The notes beneath the pieces are model-generated. The model was not told the DNA's origin. It searched no databases and saw only the letters and a list, made by a program, of their open reading frames with translations. Shown one piece after another: positions 28,093 to 39,545 of a DNA stretch of 64,000 bases. The stretch comes from Oegoconia quadripuncta (taxonomy: Eukaryota > Arthropoda > Insecta > Lepidoptera > Autostichidae). Made by a program: the position numbers and the translations under genes. Every line of letters starts with the position of its first letter. Positions within the stretch are counted from its first letter, which is position 1. The DNA lies in contig OX438753.1 in assembly GCA_949316235.1 (NCBI GenBank), forward strand, positions 17,528,496 through 17,592,495. The letters run 5' to 3'.

Positions 28093-28620
28093 CATTATTA
28101 ATAATATAACTCTCCTCAGAGATATAAACCTGTGAGTCAGCCAATGTCAGTGGTAGCCAAATAACTTTATAAGTTTTATTTCACGTCCTTACATATTGTA
28201 AGAACTAAACATGTTTATACCTATGAGGCCTTACTAATAATTAGATAAAATAACAATATGATTATGAGTCTTATCAAAAAAAATTTACTCCAAAAATAAA
28301 TAAGCACCAATTATGTAATTTTTCCCTTTGAGCACGCGTCCATTGATTTTCGATATCGAGATCTCATTATTGTTAAAAGTATATATAAGGCGTCCTATTC
28401 ATTAACGATTGAATGAGTAATATTTGACTAATGAAAGTGGCCAAGAATTAGATAGCTACCGGTTGGGAGCGGCTTCCTTTCAGCAAATTAACGCGAATTT
28501 TATTACATCCTTCGTCCACCATGTGGGTAGACGTCCCACGCTGTACTTGCCGGTGCTTGATTTCCACTCTAGGATTTCAACTAGATCTTTGACGCTTTCA
28601 GAAGGAGACGTTTAGTACAA
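28093..28620. other. No gene recognised
   Basis: A short frame at 28424-28615 includes HHVGRRPTLYLPVLDFHSR, loosely like a LINE C-terminal tail, but is too weak to assign. Confidence 0.35.
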
Positions 28621-28781
28621 AATGGTGTCGATTCGGATGTACACCAACTAAACTAAACTAAAACCAGTTTTGGAGTGGTGCAGTCGCATCGTACTGTTCC
28701 AGGGAGAAAGAGACAGTACTACTTTAAAACTGGTTTTAGTTTAGTTTAGTTTAGTTGGTGCACATCCGAATCGACACCATT
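28621..28781. mobile_element. MITE-2, 161-bp foldback element
   Basis: Arms of about 50 bp start AATGGTGTCGATTCGGATGT and continue through ACTAAACTAAACTAAAACCAG; the right arm has one extra CTAAA unit. An inner GTACTG/CAGTAC inverted repeat makes nearly the whole unit fold back. Confidence 0.9.
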
Positions 28782-29891
28782 ACCTAAAATATATTGCCAA
28801 AATGTCATCATTCATGGCCCATAGGCTTTTTGAAAGAACCTAGACGTGCAACAAAACCTATGCTTCCAAAATCGCTAGAGTAATAAAATCATAGCGATGA
28901 GTAGATATTTTAGTACAGAAAAAAATTTAGGACATCCTTCTTTTCGAATTTATTGTATTTTTTCATAGAGGCATTTGAAAAAAGTAATCCTTGGGTAAGA
29001 CCTAATTTAAGCAATATGCTAAATTCAGGCTAAAATAATGATTTGAGATAAGATAACTAGTCCTCTTAATAAATTCATGATTCTAATGGAGTGAGCTTTT
29101 ATTTCTAGTCTCAGTGCAGTGAAGCGCTAATCACTTGTACGTAAAAACAGTTAGTCGGATAGTGTATGTCTCACTTTACTTATATCAGGCACTACACATG
29201 AAACATATTTTTGGAACAGTGTGAACACCATTACCGCGATAAAAGCTCGCCATTAAAGCACGACCTGTTATATATCGAATACAATGGCACGGAAATAATA
29301 TTATAATATTATTTAATCACTTCATTTGTGAATGGAAGTAATAATATATTGTATTGCGATCGCATTGCGGTTGATAGTGACTCAACTAGCCATGGTGTTT
29401 GTTAGAGCACTGAAAGTTTAATAAAAACTTCGTTTTTAATCACTGACTGGATACGCTCTTGATCACAATCTTACCTGATGGAAAGTGACGTGTGGTCGAA
29501 GATGAAGCATGCGATCCAGTAGATGCCTATTTTACCTTGCTCTTAAAGATTCGAAGATTGTAGGATTCAGGAAAAACTGACGCCGGAATATACCAAGGTA
29601 CATTGCAGAAATTACAAATAAGATAGACTCAGTATTTTGCGAGTTCATTGCATATCGGTTTTTACTGTGCACCTGGGGAACAAATAAACTCCCATAACGA
29701 GGGTACATATTTATGAATTTTTGTAACATTAATGTATGTAGTTTTAATGCATGCCATGTATTCATATAAATGTTGATTATAAAACCTTGTAACTACAATT
29801 GCAGTAACAAAATTCAAGAAGCATTTAAAAATTCTAACTGTTATTTTTAACATAATGTGATATTATAATGATTCTTGATTATTTAATTACG
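28782..29891. other. 1.1 kb, no gene recognised
   Basis: AT-rich. Short overlapping minus-strand frames near 29532-29853 have no coding character that I recognise. Confidence 0.4.
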
Positions 29892-30120
29892 AGCTTCCCT
29901 TCCGCGTGGAAAATTCCATCAAAATCGTTTAGCAAAAAAATTAGTCTATATGTTAATTCAGGTCCTAATCTGTCTACCAATCAAATTTCATCCAAATCCG
30001 TCCAGCCGTTTAGGAGTGAAGAGGTAACAAAGATACATACAAACAAACATACATACATACATACGACATACACACACACAAACTTTCTCATTTATAATAT
30101 TAGTTGGGATAGTTGGGATA
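29892..30120 (+). repeat. Dispersed repeat D, with (CATA)n
   Basis: TCCCTTCCGCGTGGAAAATT, GGTCCTAATCTGTCTACCAA, AATCCGTCCAGCCGTTTAGG and the terminal TTTATAATATTAGTTGG are shared with 35687, 45666, 47018 and 59612. A (CATA)n run is embedded near 30043-30065. Confidence 0.7.
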
Positions 30121-30349
30121 TAATGACTAGGTACTGTATCAAACCTTATGGAACTTAAAACCGTACCTACATGAATTCAAAATATTTAAAGTAAGATGTA
30201 GCGATTTCTTGTCGAAAAATGTTTTAATTCCTAACTTGACTCACATGAATTAGATGACAGTGACAGATAATTTGACAGTGATTTTAGTTATTTAATTTAT
30301 TCTTACTTGTGTAAAAACTGCTCTATTGTAGGTATTATTTGTATTTTAG

Positions 30350-30477
30350 TAGCTAACCTGGCGGAAATTTAAAATGCCCTACCACCCACCAAAACGAGTA
30401 TTTAAACATGTAGGGGATCGAACCCGCGACCTCCGAATCGTAAACCCAATATTGTTTACATTGAGCCACGGTGGCGG
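30350..30477 (-). mobile_element. SINE-A 5' half
   Basis: The tRNA-like head and about 60 bp of body; the tail half is missing. The head is at the right edge. Confidence 0.85.
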
Positions 30478-30796
30478 TTTTTTTTTTGTTTGAATTTTAA
30501 TGCTATTTTATGATATAATAATATAGTAATCTCAAACAAGATATAGAATTGTTAAGAATGATTGGACTATAAAACATTCTTCCACAAGAAACAACTCACA
30601 AATAAGATATTTTTTCTTTTCAAGTCCTATAAGGAATAATGCTGTGTTCACAATACTGCTTTATCGACTCTTTCAGGAAATGTGCTGACTCAGTTGAGTA
30701 TTGTAATAGCCCTTACAAAATTTACCGCAGATTTGGTACAAAAAGGGCATGCTTTATACACAATCTTAGTGATACATTATCTTGATTATCCACCTA
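30478..30796. other. No gene recognised
   Basis: AT-rich. The left part of a weak frame (30682-30915) that runs into repeat E. Confidence 0.35.
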
Positions 30797-30925
30797 TTAT
30801 TGACCTCTTTAACGCACAGAGAGTGCTGTTACTGTGGCAAAGTTTTGGTCCAATAAAATTTGATACTTGCCTCGACTCAAAACATAGAAGTAGTTACATT
30901 AGGCAACGAAATTAAGCATACAAAT
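30797..30925 (+). repeat. Repeat E copy
   Basis: AACGCACAGAGAGTGCTGTT and GGTCCAATAAAATTTGATAC match the reverse of 25081-25204. Confidence 0.7.
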
Positions 30926-31552
30926 CGTAATTTATTAACTTTTTTAACCCCCGACGAAAAACCACGGTGTTATGTGTGACGGTGATGTGGTAGCCTTTGT
31001 CCAGTATTTACCTGGTTGTATTTCAGTAATAGTCCGATTTGAAGGCATTTTTTTTATATTAAAGATTAAACGAGGGAACATTCTTAGCAATGTATGATGA
31101 AAATTGGTTAGGTATCTTTCGAGCCTGCAAAATTTTAAAAAATCTAAAAAAAAAAATAGATTATAATATATATATACACATTAAGCCGTACCTGTATTAA
31201 TACAAAACCTGTCGGTGGTTCAATAAGTAAAAAAAAATAGCTTTTAACACTGTTTATTTTATCTATTTCGATGATTCTCGTATTAGTCTTCGAGGGTTTT
31301 CGAAATTTTCAATTTATAGTTATTTAAAGCTTCTAACAGAAATATTGTATTGTTGTTTAGAGTCCATTTTTATGAAAATCACAGCATTTTACTTCCAGAA
31401 ATCGCTTCACGCTTCCTTTGCTCACTACAATATGTACGTGTTTGTACACTATTTAAAGCTCCTCTCGTTCCAATACTCTGAATGTATGGGCGGAGCGGGG
31501 ATCATAGTAGAATAAACACCGAATAAAATGCATTTCTATTCTGTAAAAATGA
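30926..31552. other. Old repeat-like DNA, no gene
   Basis: CCCCCGACGAAAAACCACGG near 30947 resembles a repeat start that I associate with lepidopteran genomes. The rest is AT-rich. Confidence 0.35.
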
Positions 31553-31822
31553 TACAGGGTGAATTTGGGATTGGTGTAATTCCCATTAACTGGTGACGTC
31601 ACTCCTGATTACAAACAATTTAGGTACTCCAAGGAATGGTAACTCGAATTCGATCAAAGAAATTTCGATTACCTATAAAAAGTAAATCATTCTGGAACCA
31701 CTTCTAGTGTGGCATTCCAATAATTTTAGGCTAAATTCGGGCTATGATTCCTAGTGGAAAGTTAGTAATCAGGAGTGAAGTCAACAGTAAAAAGGAATTA
31801 TAAGAAATAAATTTCACCTGTA
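31553..31822 (-). mobile_element. MITE-1, uninterrupted copy
   Basis: Ends TACAGGGTGAATTTGGG and (reverse) TACAGGTGAAATTT. Inner arms share GTGA(C/A)(G/T)TCACTCCTGATTAC-type sequence, so the inverted repeats span about 100 bp each side. It is homologous along its whole length to 785-902 plus 10953-11096, and so shows the site before the BEL insertion. Confidence 0.85.
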
Positions 31823-32063
31823 TAAAATGAATTTTCAAAAAGTAAGAAATTACTCGTTATTATTATGTAGGGAATGGGTAGAACCTACAAGAAAAAATAC
31901 AGATATCTTTTCTTCAGTTCTATGAACAAAATTAATTTGGAAAAAATCACATCACTTCTCATAACATATTACTACTTATTTTTTCAATCTAATACAGCCA
32001 TAGCTGTGAAAGAAAACGTGAAATGTCGTGTCGTACCAAGAGGTAAATCGAGGGTGAAAAGAT

Positions 32064-32175
32064 AAATAGATAGATAAAGCATTTATTTACACCACTGCGT
32101 TCACACAACAACACAATTTTTAAATTACCATGAAATATACATACAAATAAAAATAAAGAATAGAAAATACAAAGA
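32064..32175 (-). mobile_element. LINE 3' end in reverse, (GATA)-type tail
   Basis: AAATAGATAGATAAAGCATTT then AT-rich 3' UTR-like sequence, similar in style to 43029-43110. No coding part. Confidence 0.4.
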
Positions 32176-32419
32176 GCGAGTGTGTGCCGCAGTAGCACAA
32201 ACGGGTTATATATAACTCAGTGTGGTACATCACTCAAAGAGCGATAGACTGGTTTTCAGTTACAACCCCTACAAGTACGCAAAAGCAGAGCATAGCTCTT
32301 ACATTACAAGAAGAGAGAATGTAATAGTTAACCGCCGAACTGGTTACAGTGTTACTAATATTGGCTGTAATTTACTGATTCACCCAAAAAGTTATATAGG
32401 CATAGGCAATTTATTCGTA
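32176..32419. other. No gene recognised
   Basis: The frame at 32222-32488 shows no family resemblance. Confidence 0.35.
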
Positions 32420-32512
32420 GCAGCAGTAGCTATGCTACGAGCTATACGAGTAGGCTACGATGTAGTTCCCTGCGTATGTACTACGTAGTTGCTACGAGAG
32501 TACTACGTGCGT
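32420..32512. repeat. Degenerate CTACGA/CTACGT motif cluster
   Basis: Seven or more TACGA or TACGT words on the two strands within 95 bp (GCTACGAGCTATACGAGTAG and following), irregularly spaced. Confidence 0.6.
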
Positions 32513-32539
32513 TAGGCGACAGTAGATTCTATCAACAGG

Positions 32540-32742
32540 TGTATACAATATTATACAAATATTCTTTATTGTACAAAGTCAAAAGTTTATTTTGTAGGTA
32601 CACTGTATACTTAAAATAGTAAGATTTTACATTTTTTAAGCTATTACTGTTTGTTCAAGTGGCTATTTTCCCCTGAGAAGAACAAGCAAGTAACTCGAGA
32701 GGTTGCTCTTTTTAAAAACAGGTTTTATATTACAAAACGGCA
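32540..32742 (-). mobile_element. LINE 3' end in reverse
   Basis: ATTCTTTATTGTACAAAGTC and CGAGAGGTTGCTCTTTTTAAA. The second motif matches, in reverse, the AAAAGAGCAACCCTTGAGTT stretch at 55840, so both belong to one LINE family. Confidence 0.55.
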
Positions 32743-32795
32743 CCTTTTATGTTTGGAACACCCAAACACTTATGTTTGGGATATCGCTGACTCCG
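32743..32795 (-). repeat. Repeat C fragment
   Basis: TTTGGAACACCCAAACACTT and GTTTGGGATATCGCTGAC match the inner part of repeat C in reverse. Confidence 0.65.
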
Positions 32796-32924
32796 GAACT
32801 ATCCACGCCTAGGCACTTAAATTCGCAATATCAAAGCAACTCGAGCAATTCATCAGATACTTTCATGGCATAATTACATCTCATCATCGCATCGCTGCAC
32901 AATCCTCGCACGTATGTTGAGTAG

Positions 32925-32969
32925 GAAATATTCATTTATTTATATAATGAATAAATAAATGAATATTTC
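32925..32969. repeat. Perfect 19-bp inverted repeat, 7-nt loop
   Basis: GAAATATTCATTTATTTAT faces its exact complement across ATAATGA. The right arm runs into CAAACACTTACACCAAT, the reversed end of a SINE-B copy. Confidence 0.9.
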
Positions 32970-33000
32970 AAACACTTACACCAATTTTCAAGTTCAATAC

Positions 33001-33400
33001 ATACATACATAACGTCACGACCGATATCCCAAATGGGGTGTTCAGAGATATCCCAAACAACAGTGTTTGCGTATTCCAAACATTAAGAGCTTAATTATTT
33101 AAACAACATCCAGGGTTCATGGAAATATACAGAGATGCACACGTGAGAGGGGGTGTGCCCATCGTCATTAAATGGTCAAATCTATAGATGTTTTTTTGAC
33201 GGAAAGTCCCTTAATCGCCTTTTACGACACCCACGGGAAGAGAATTGTTGATTCTATTCTATTTGAGTGCCGAAACCATACAGCATATAGAACGTTTTCG
33301 GTGGTGAATCCCTTAGTACGACACCCATGGTTTAGTCCCGTCTCTGGGTTGGTTCCATTCATTTTATGGCATGGCACCATAACCACACGGCACTGAATAC
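33001..33400 (+). repeat. Repeat C, with a second partial copy of its 3' end
   Basis: A nearly complete unit ends at about 33285 (CGCCTTTTACGACACCCACG). A second CCCTTAGTACGACACCCATGG end follows at about 33300-33400. The arrangement suggests a tandem or nested copy. Confidence 0.75.
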
Positions 33401-34489
33401 TTTATATTAACCACCCATAAACATCGTTTAAGCTCAACCAAGTACCTACTCTCCTTGCATCGTGTTCAATATTCAATCCGCGCAACGCGCTTTGAATTTT
33501 AGAAAATCTCCCCGCAATTTTCACAACTAGCATATTGATCTGAAATGTCTAGAACTTGCTTCACACACACATCAACAGCTATAATAACATGCCCCCATAG
33601 TGGACGCAGTCTGCTCTCACTATATAGGCTATAATCAACTAGCAGTCGGGCTCAGTACGGATTTGTGATTTGTGTCAGACTTGTGACCTCCCGAAATTAA
33701 GAGTTCTTTAACCGCCTCTTAAGGCTACCGACTTGGCTCTATTTGACTTAGAATTTACGTTACAATTATAACTTCGTAATACCGATTGCTGTCGATACTG
33801 AATAGAGTTTAAAGTCCAAAAGCGAAAGTTAAGAAACGTTTGATGACAAAAGCGAAGGAGATTAGAGTTTGTGCCGCAGAAAACTTTCCGTTCGACGTAC
33901 AATATCAAGAAAAGACCAATTTCTAAGTTGCAGTGCAACCGTCTTGTTAGCGGAATTCTTGGCGAGCTTGCTCTTTCTCCGAGTTTCTGTTGCTTTGTGT
34001 GGACGTGTCATTAAAAATGGCGGCACGCATCTTGAGAGTTCGACAACGGAATTGGTACTTTAACTTCTCAATACTTTAACATATCTATAATTTATTAACC
34101 AACTTCAAAAAAAGAACTTCCCAATTCGACTGTATACTTTTATTGGTAATACGTTTTTTAAGTGATTCCACATAAAATTTGACAACAATCGGGAAGAAAT
34201 CAAAAGCCTATAGTTGGTCGTTGTGCCAATTTTTAGTAGGCGATTGCACTCATTTTGTTTTGAATAGCAGTTTGTTAGTATATTACCCAATTATATTAAA
34301 ACGTAATTCGTAATACATATTAATGTTTCTAAACTTCACTATTCGAACACAAGAAGTGATCGATCATACAGCCACGAACTGGCTACGTCAGACCCCGTGC
34401 TATATTCCTAATCCTTTGTCAGGACGAAATTCAAAACAACTTTAAAGGGGAATGGTCTCAATAAAAATATCATAAGTACTCTAACTTAG
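33401..34489. other. 1.1 kb, no gene; a 5S-SINE fragment
   Basis: GTGTCAGACTTGTGACC and GGCTACCGACTTGGCTCTAT (about 33640-33745) match the 5S-SINE body in reverse. Sequence near 34085-34290 (TTCCCAATTCGACTGTATAC) looks like a further old repeat. No coding signal. Confidence 0.4.
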
Positions 34490-34716
34490 AATATAAATGC
34501 GAAAATTTGGATGTTTGTTTGTTTGTTGCTTAATCGCGACGAAACGGATGAACGGATTTGGATTAAATTTTGAATATAGGTAGAACAGACCCTGGATTGA
34601 AACATAGAATATTTTTTATCCCCATTAAAGTGAGCAGTTCCCGAAGGTTAAACAAATATATCCGCTATAAAGTTATTCCACGCAAGCGAAGCCGCGAGCG
34701 GGTAGCTAGTAACTAA
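34490..34716 (-). repeat. Dispersed repeat D copy
   Basis: In reverse it has GCTACCCGCTCGCGGCTTCG, an AATCCGTTCATCCGTTTCG segment and a terminal AAATTTTCGCATTTATATTC. Confidence 0.7.
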
Positions 34717-35275
34717 TATTAAAGGCTATAATTAGTAATTAGGTAGGTCATAGAGTGTTGTAAATCTCCAAACAGCACTCTATATGTAGATATATTTCAC
34801 CTCTACCAAAGTACCTATATAAAAAGTTATCAAAGGGACATTTTAGAAGTTGAAACAGAAAAATTAGGTCCAATTTTGTAACAGACAGTGCATAAACCGT
34901 TTCCTTATCAAGCGGTCCCGAAAGACAAACTTGGTGCATAATTACGGCTCATTTAAATATTTTTTGCCACTTTTGACTTGTTACTGGAAATTTGTACGTT
35001 TAGGGTTAGCTATTCGCATTTACAAAATTAATGCTGGCGATACAAAATAAAAGGAAACGTACATTCATTGCATTCAAATGCATATATTTATCCTAGTACG
35101 CAGCAATACCCTTGCACCATCTCATCTTCAAACTACAGCGTTAAAGCTGGATTAGCTGTTGTTTGCGACGCGTGGCGTAGAAACGCTTGGGCCATGGAAA
35201 CTAGTCGCCTGGTTAGTGCAGCGTATGATCAGAGGGCTGGCCTATACTTTGAACTAAGTTTTGGGCTTGCTATAC
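34717..35275. other. No gene recognised
   Basis: A frame at 35068-35484 runs through the following SINE head and is therefore not a gene. Confidence 0.45.
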
Positions 35276-35538
35276 ACTTGTTTGGTGTAGTGGTTAGAAA
35301 CTCTGACTGCTATACCAAAAGGTCGCGGGTTCGAATCCCGCTAAGGGCATATGTTTGTATGATGAATACAGATATGTATTCCCGAGTTATGAATGTCTCT
35401 CATTTATATATGTATTTATTTCTTTACAAAAAAAAAAGTATTCGTGTAGTTTATCAACCATCCGGTATCCATAATACAGCTTAGTGTGGTACTAGATGGC
35501 GCTGTGTGTATGTGCAAAGATATTTATTTATTTATTAT
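35276..35538 (+). mobile_element. SINE-B variant copy
   Basis: Head TTGTTTGGTGTAGTGGTTAG, B box GGTTCGAATCC, then a body collinear with SINE-B but about 30% different (GATGGCGCTGTGTGTATGTG near the end). Another copy is at 59159-59411. Confidence 0.8.
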
Positions 35539-35686
35539 TATAGGTACAGCCAGACAATGCGATTTTATATGTGATTTTATAAAAATTTGATTTTAATATG
35601 ATCCCCATGGCAACATTTAAATAGTTATGTAGTTATGGATAAATGACAAAAAAATATATTTTTGAATGTGGAAATTATATCACTTA

Positions 35687-35882
35687 CTAGCTTTCCGCCC
35701 GCGGCTTCGCCTGAATTCGATGACTTTATCACGGAAATTTGTTTATCCCGCGGGAACTACTCACTTTATCGGGATAAAAGATATACTATATACCAAATTT
35801 CATTCAATTCCGTTCATCAGTTTCGTCGTGATTGAGAAACAAACAAACATCCAAACTTTTACATTTATAATATTAGTTAGAT
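35687..35882 (+). repeat. Dispersed repeat D, good copy
   Basis: CTAGCTTTCCGCCCGCGGCT, TTATCCCGCGGGAACTAC and a terminal TTTATAATATTAGTTAG. Confidence 0.75.
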
Positions 35883-36213
35883 TAAACAAACAGTCAAACA
35901 CATGTTTTAGTGTCCCTATCAAAATTTGCAAAACGCAACACATTTATGTCAATGCATCAAACATTTTGGTGCAGATATGTAGGTTTAGTTGTAGAAAATG
36001 GTGACCTAAAATTTTATGTTTTGAGTGCGTTATGGGTTTTTTTTTTAGATTATTCCCGGGGTCATTCTAAGGGCTCGTTTTGGGAAGCTAAATGGGAAAT
36101 AAAAATGGATCTCGAAAATTAAGATATGTTTTATCACGATAAAACACAGTCGAAAGAAACAGAAAAGTCAATCAGTCAGGACTTTGCCTTTTATTAGAAT
36201 AGAAAAGTCAACT
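35883..36213. other. No gene recognised
   Basis: AT-rich with short frames only. Confidence 0.4.
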
Positions 36214-36655
36214 TATGGCACTGAAACGTGGTCTCTAACTATGAGCCTCCTAAAAAAGTTCAAGGTCACCGAACAAGCTGTGGAGAGGGCGACGCTCGGA
36301 GTTTTTATAAGACATTGAATTGAATCAGGAACATGGACAAATATTTCTTAAAATAATTATACCAAACACAATTGCAATGATATACACACATCAGCTTAAA
36401 GCTGCTAGTGTATTAATAATAATGACGAAATCCGTAGAAAAACTAAAGTCACTGATATCGCCCAAGGTATCAGTAAGTTGATGTGGCAATAAGGCACATT
36501 GCTCGAAGAATTGTTGTCGTTGGGGAATTAACATTGTGGACACTACGGAACGTCATGGTGGAGGGATGACCTGATGAAGGTCGCCGGAGATGCCGGCCGC
36601 TTCCAACACGTCGTCTCGAAATTTATAGGGTAGACCTATGTTCAGCAAGCAATTA
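36214..36655 (+). pseudogene. Decayed RTE-like LINE, reverse-transcriptase C-terminus
   Basis: The frame begins YGTETWSLTMSLLKKFKV and VERATLGVFIRH, then stops. After about 105 bp of unrelated sequence (36320-36425) the theme returns as RRKTKVTDIAQGISKL. It continues with shifts (WWRDDLMKVAGDAG, then a TYVQQA end). It is the same family as 13404-13825 but much older, with stops, frameshifts and an insertion. Confidence 0.65.
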
Positions 36656-37889
36656 ACGCCGCCACTTCATAATTTCTGTACTTTAATTAAAATTATGGGT
36701 TTAGTCAGATATAGCACAATTTTTATGAAAATCGCTTTGTCTTATTAATGTATACGTACTTTAGCACAGCCTGCGCACTAACTAAAAAAATGTCAAGACC
36801 TTCACGACCGCAATATTAAATATCATGGCACCTTTGGCATGCGTGCCAACCCTAACCTGCCTGTTATTATGTTGTTATGTCCAAAAACGTATATTAAAAA
36901 GCTTTGGGAATAATAAGTAAAATGTTGTTTATGTTTAATTTCACACAGCGGAAGTTTCTTGAGAGGATGCGACGGTAATTTGTTCTAACTTTTGTTGTTT
37001 ATACAATGAACACAACAGTCCCTGTAGCATGACAGGCGCGACAAACGTTTATGTCACGCGAGATAATATTTGTCTTGCTCATTCGCTTGGACGAAATATA
37101 CAACTATCCCACTCTCACTGCTATGTCGCGGCGATAAACGATGTCATGGTACGTAGGTAGAACGAAACTAAAGTAACAAACAATTCAATAGACTCATGGG
37201 TTCTGTTAAGAGTAAGATTCCACTACAATTATATGTCAACTCAACGTAACATCGATGTGCCGGTTTTTTGACACGAAAGAGTAGCATAATAATATTAGGT
37301 CCTTACTTATAAAATTGGCGTTTTGTATAAAGAATTTCATTAAGATCTTCATTTCTCAATACAAACAGTTTTGAAATTTTTTTGGGAACGGCACATCCAA
37401 ATTTAGCTAAACTTTGTGTGTATTATCGGATAATATTAAGTTAAATATAGGCAGTGTTAATTTTTTAAAGTAACCGCTTTATAAAAGTTTCTGCGAATCT
37501 AAGAAATAATATGGGAAGCTCATGAAAAGAGCTGTGTTCATGTTTTTTTTTATTATGTGATTTAGCTCAGACATTAAAAAAATATTTCATGTAAAACCTT
37601 AAAAGTATATTCGATTTTCCAAATAAAAAACAAATTTGGAAATAGCTATAGAATCGTAGGAGTTGGTACATATGATTAACGAAAAAAAAAGCTCCAATTT
37701 CATAGGTAACGACCTAATATAATATTTATTTTGGTTCAGTAATGTACTTTAATATCTTTATTGTACTTACCACTATTACAGAAATATGTATTATATAAAA
37801 AATGTATAAAGACGAAGTTAACGTCAGAGTTAACTCCGATAGTTTTCTACCAGCTAACCTTAGAGAAACTTGGAGACAAAATATAATAT
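36656..37889. other. 1.2 kb, no gene recognised
   Basis: Near 37034-37145, GACAGGCGCGACAAACGTTT and TGTCGCGGCGATAAACGATG look like weak inverted arms. Nothing else is supportable. Confidence 0.35.
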
Positions 37890-38170
37890 CTAAATCATCA
37901 TCAGCCTTATACTTCCCCACTGTTGGGGCACAGCCTCCTCTCCCTGGGAGTGGGTATGAGCACCTACTACACGGGCCCAGTGCTGATTGGTGGATTTGTG
38001 TCAGATAAGTAGCCACCTAAACAGTCAGTATTTTTAAACCGCCCCTGTAGGTTATCGACTTGGCTTAACGACTGCCTCCAATTGAAAACAACCGAGATCG
38101 ATTATTAAACGTGCCTTCCGAAGCACAGAAGCACTCGTATTATTATGCCACTAGTGGTCACCCATTAGGG
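37890..38170 (-). mobile_element. 5S-type SINE, 5' truncated
   Basis: In reverse it has ATGGGTGACCACTAGTGGCA (end of the 5S-like part), GTGCTTCTGTGCTTCGGAAGG, AAGCCAAGTCGATAACC and a GGCTGATGATGATTTAG tail. Confidence 0.65.
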
Positions 38171-38924
38171 AGACAAGACTGTTTTTCAGCAAAAATCTTA
38201 AACTAAACATCAAAATGATGTGTCGAAAAGAAATAAATATTTTTACAATATTTATGAATAATAATTTTACAATTTTATAAAAAAAAAAAAAAAAACTCAC
38301 AAATAAAAAACTAGCCCCAAGAAATAAATATGCATTATTTTTACTCCATCCTGCCCTATTTTTCAAAATTTTCATGTACCTTCCTAGGGTTGACAGTGTG
38401 TGCAAAACGGACACGCGAAAAATATTAACTTCTACTTCCGTCAAAGTTAATCAATACATTAAAAATGACAAAGAAACGCCATTTAGTTTTGTTTTTAAAG
38501 CAAGCTTCTGGGATCCTATAAAATAAGTCCTTCAAATGAAATAACAAGAAAAAATATATTTAGTTTGTGGTAAAAAGTATACCGAGTAACCCGTCAACTG
38601 AAGGTTGGATTTCGTGTCCAGAGTACAATAGATGGGGGTAATAAAGAGTCTTACGAAGGGGCAGATAACAACATCAGCGATGAATGCGACGTCTGATTTT
38701 AGTTTTATCTCCTTTAAATTCTTTTATTTATAATTTGCAAATTTTTTTAAGACACACAAGACATTTTTTTATTTTATAATTTGCAATGGTTAATTCTGAC
38801 AAAGACCGTTTTCTTTGGGGCGGCTGAAGGTATCAAATTGAAATTTATATACATATAGTCAATTTCTTAAAGTTCTACAATCCCCGGAGCTCTATCAATG
38901 TATAATGAGCTGACCATCAAACTG
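38171..38924. other. No gene recognised
   Basis: An A run of about 17 at 38279-38295 and AT-rich sequence; nothing supportable. Confidence 0.4.
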
Positions 38925-39045
38925 GTCGATAGCTCAGGCGACCAAGAGCCGACACTTATCGTGCTCAAAGATTAAGCATTGCCATCCAGCGAGGTACTTG
39001 GGTACTCACCCACACGGACCGACTCTGTGTTACCTTCTAAACTAC
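38925..39045 (+). pseudogene. LINE C-terminal remnant, frameshifted
   Basis: CATTGCCATCCAGCGAGGTA in one frame gives AIQRG, and the next frame gives LGTHPHGPT. Together these match the 'IQRGNAASVLG.LP' tail seen at 45200-45260. Very short. Confidence 0.45.
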
Positions 39046-39110
39046 GTGATGTGAAACAGGAACTTTAGGTCAGCTATTCAAGTTAGGTTTTTAATTACTC
39101 TTTTTTTTCT

Positions 39111-39233
39111 TTTATTTAATGCACAACGGTTTGGTACCTGACCTAAATCGCACCTGATGTTAAGTGAAGATGAGGTCGAAGGCGGAAGCATACTGACCCG
39201 GAAACCCCAACACATTTGGGGGACTGGCTATCT
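39111..39233 (-). mobile_element. SINE-A 3' fragment
   Basis: Tail half only, up to GGGGGACTGGCTATCTTA; the head is absent. Confidence 0.8.
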
Positions 39234-39275
39234 TACTTCAGCAGTTTCGAAGATATTTGTCGCTTTGTATACTAA

Positions 39276-39545
39276 CGAGGATCATCGGTGGTTCAGCGAT
39301 TAACACGCGGTTCCCCAATTTGGGAGGTCCGGGTTCGATTTCATTAATTACTTACTGCTCTTAAGCGGTGAAGGAAAACATCGCGAGGAAACCCGCATGC
39401 CTGAGAAATAAAAATTCTAAGGCATGTGAAGTCCCCAACCCGAATTGGGCCAACGTGGTGGACTATGGCCCATTCTCCCTCATTATACGAGGGAAGGCCT
39501 ATATCCCTGTAGTGGGATGTTTACGGGCTGAGATGATGATACTAA
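39276..39545 (+). mobile_element. SINE-C, tRNA-headed
   Basis: GGTGGTTCAGCGATTAACACG and GGTTCGATTTC form the head. GGAAAACATCGCGAGGAAAC, GGCCAACGTGGTGGACTATG and GTAGTGGGATGTTTACGGGC form the body of a SINE common in Lepidoptera. It ends GAGATGATGAT. The B box is degraded. Confidence 0.75.

Noticed and set aside
35068..35484. 138-codon frame
   Set aside because: Half of it is the tRNA-like head and body of a SINE-B variant.
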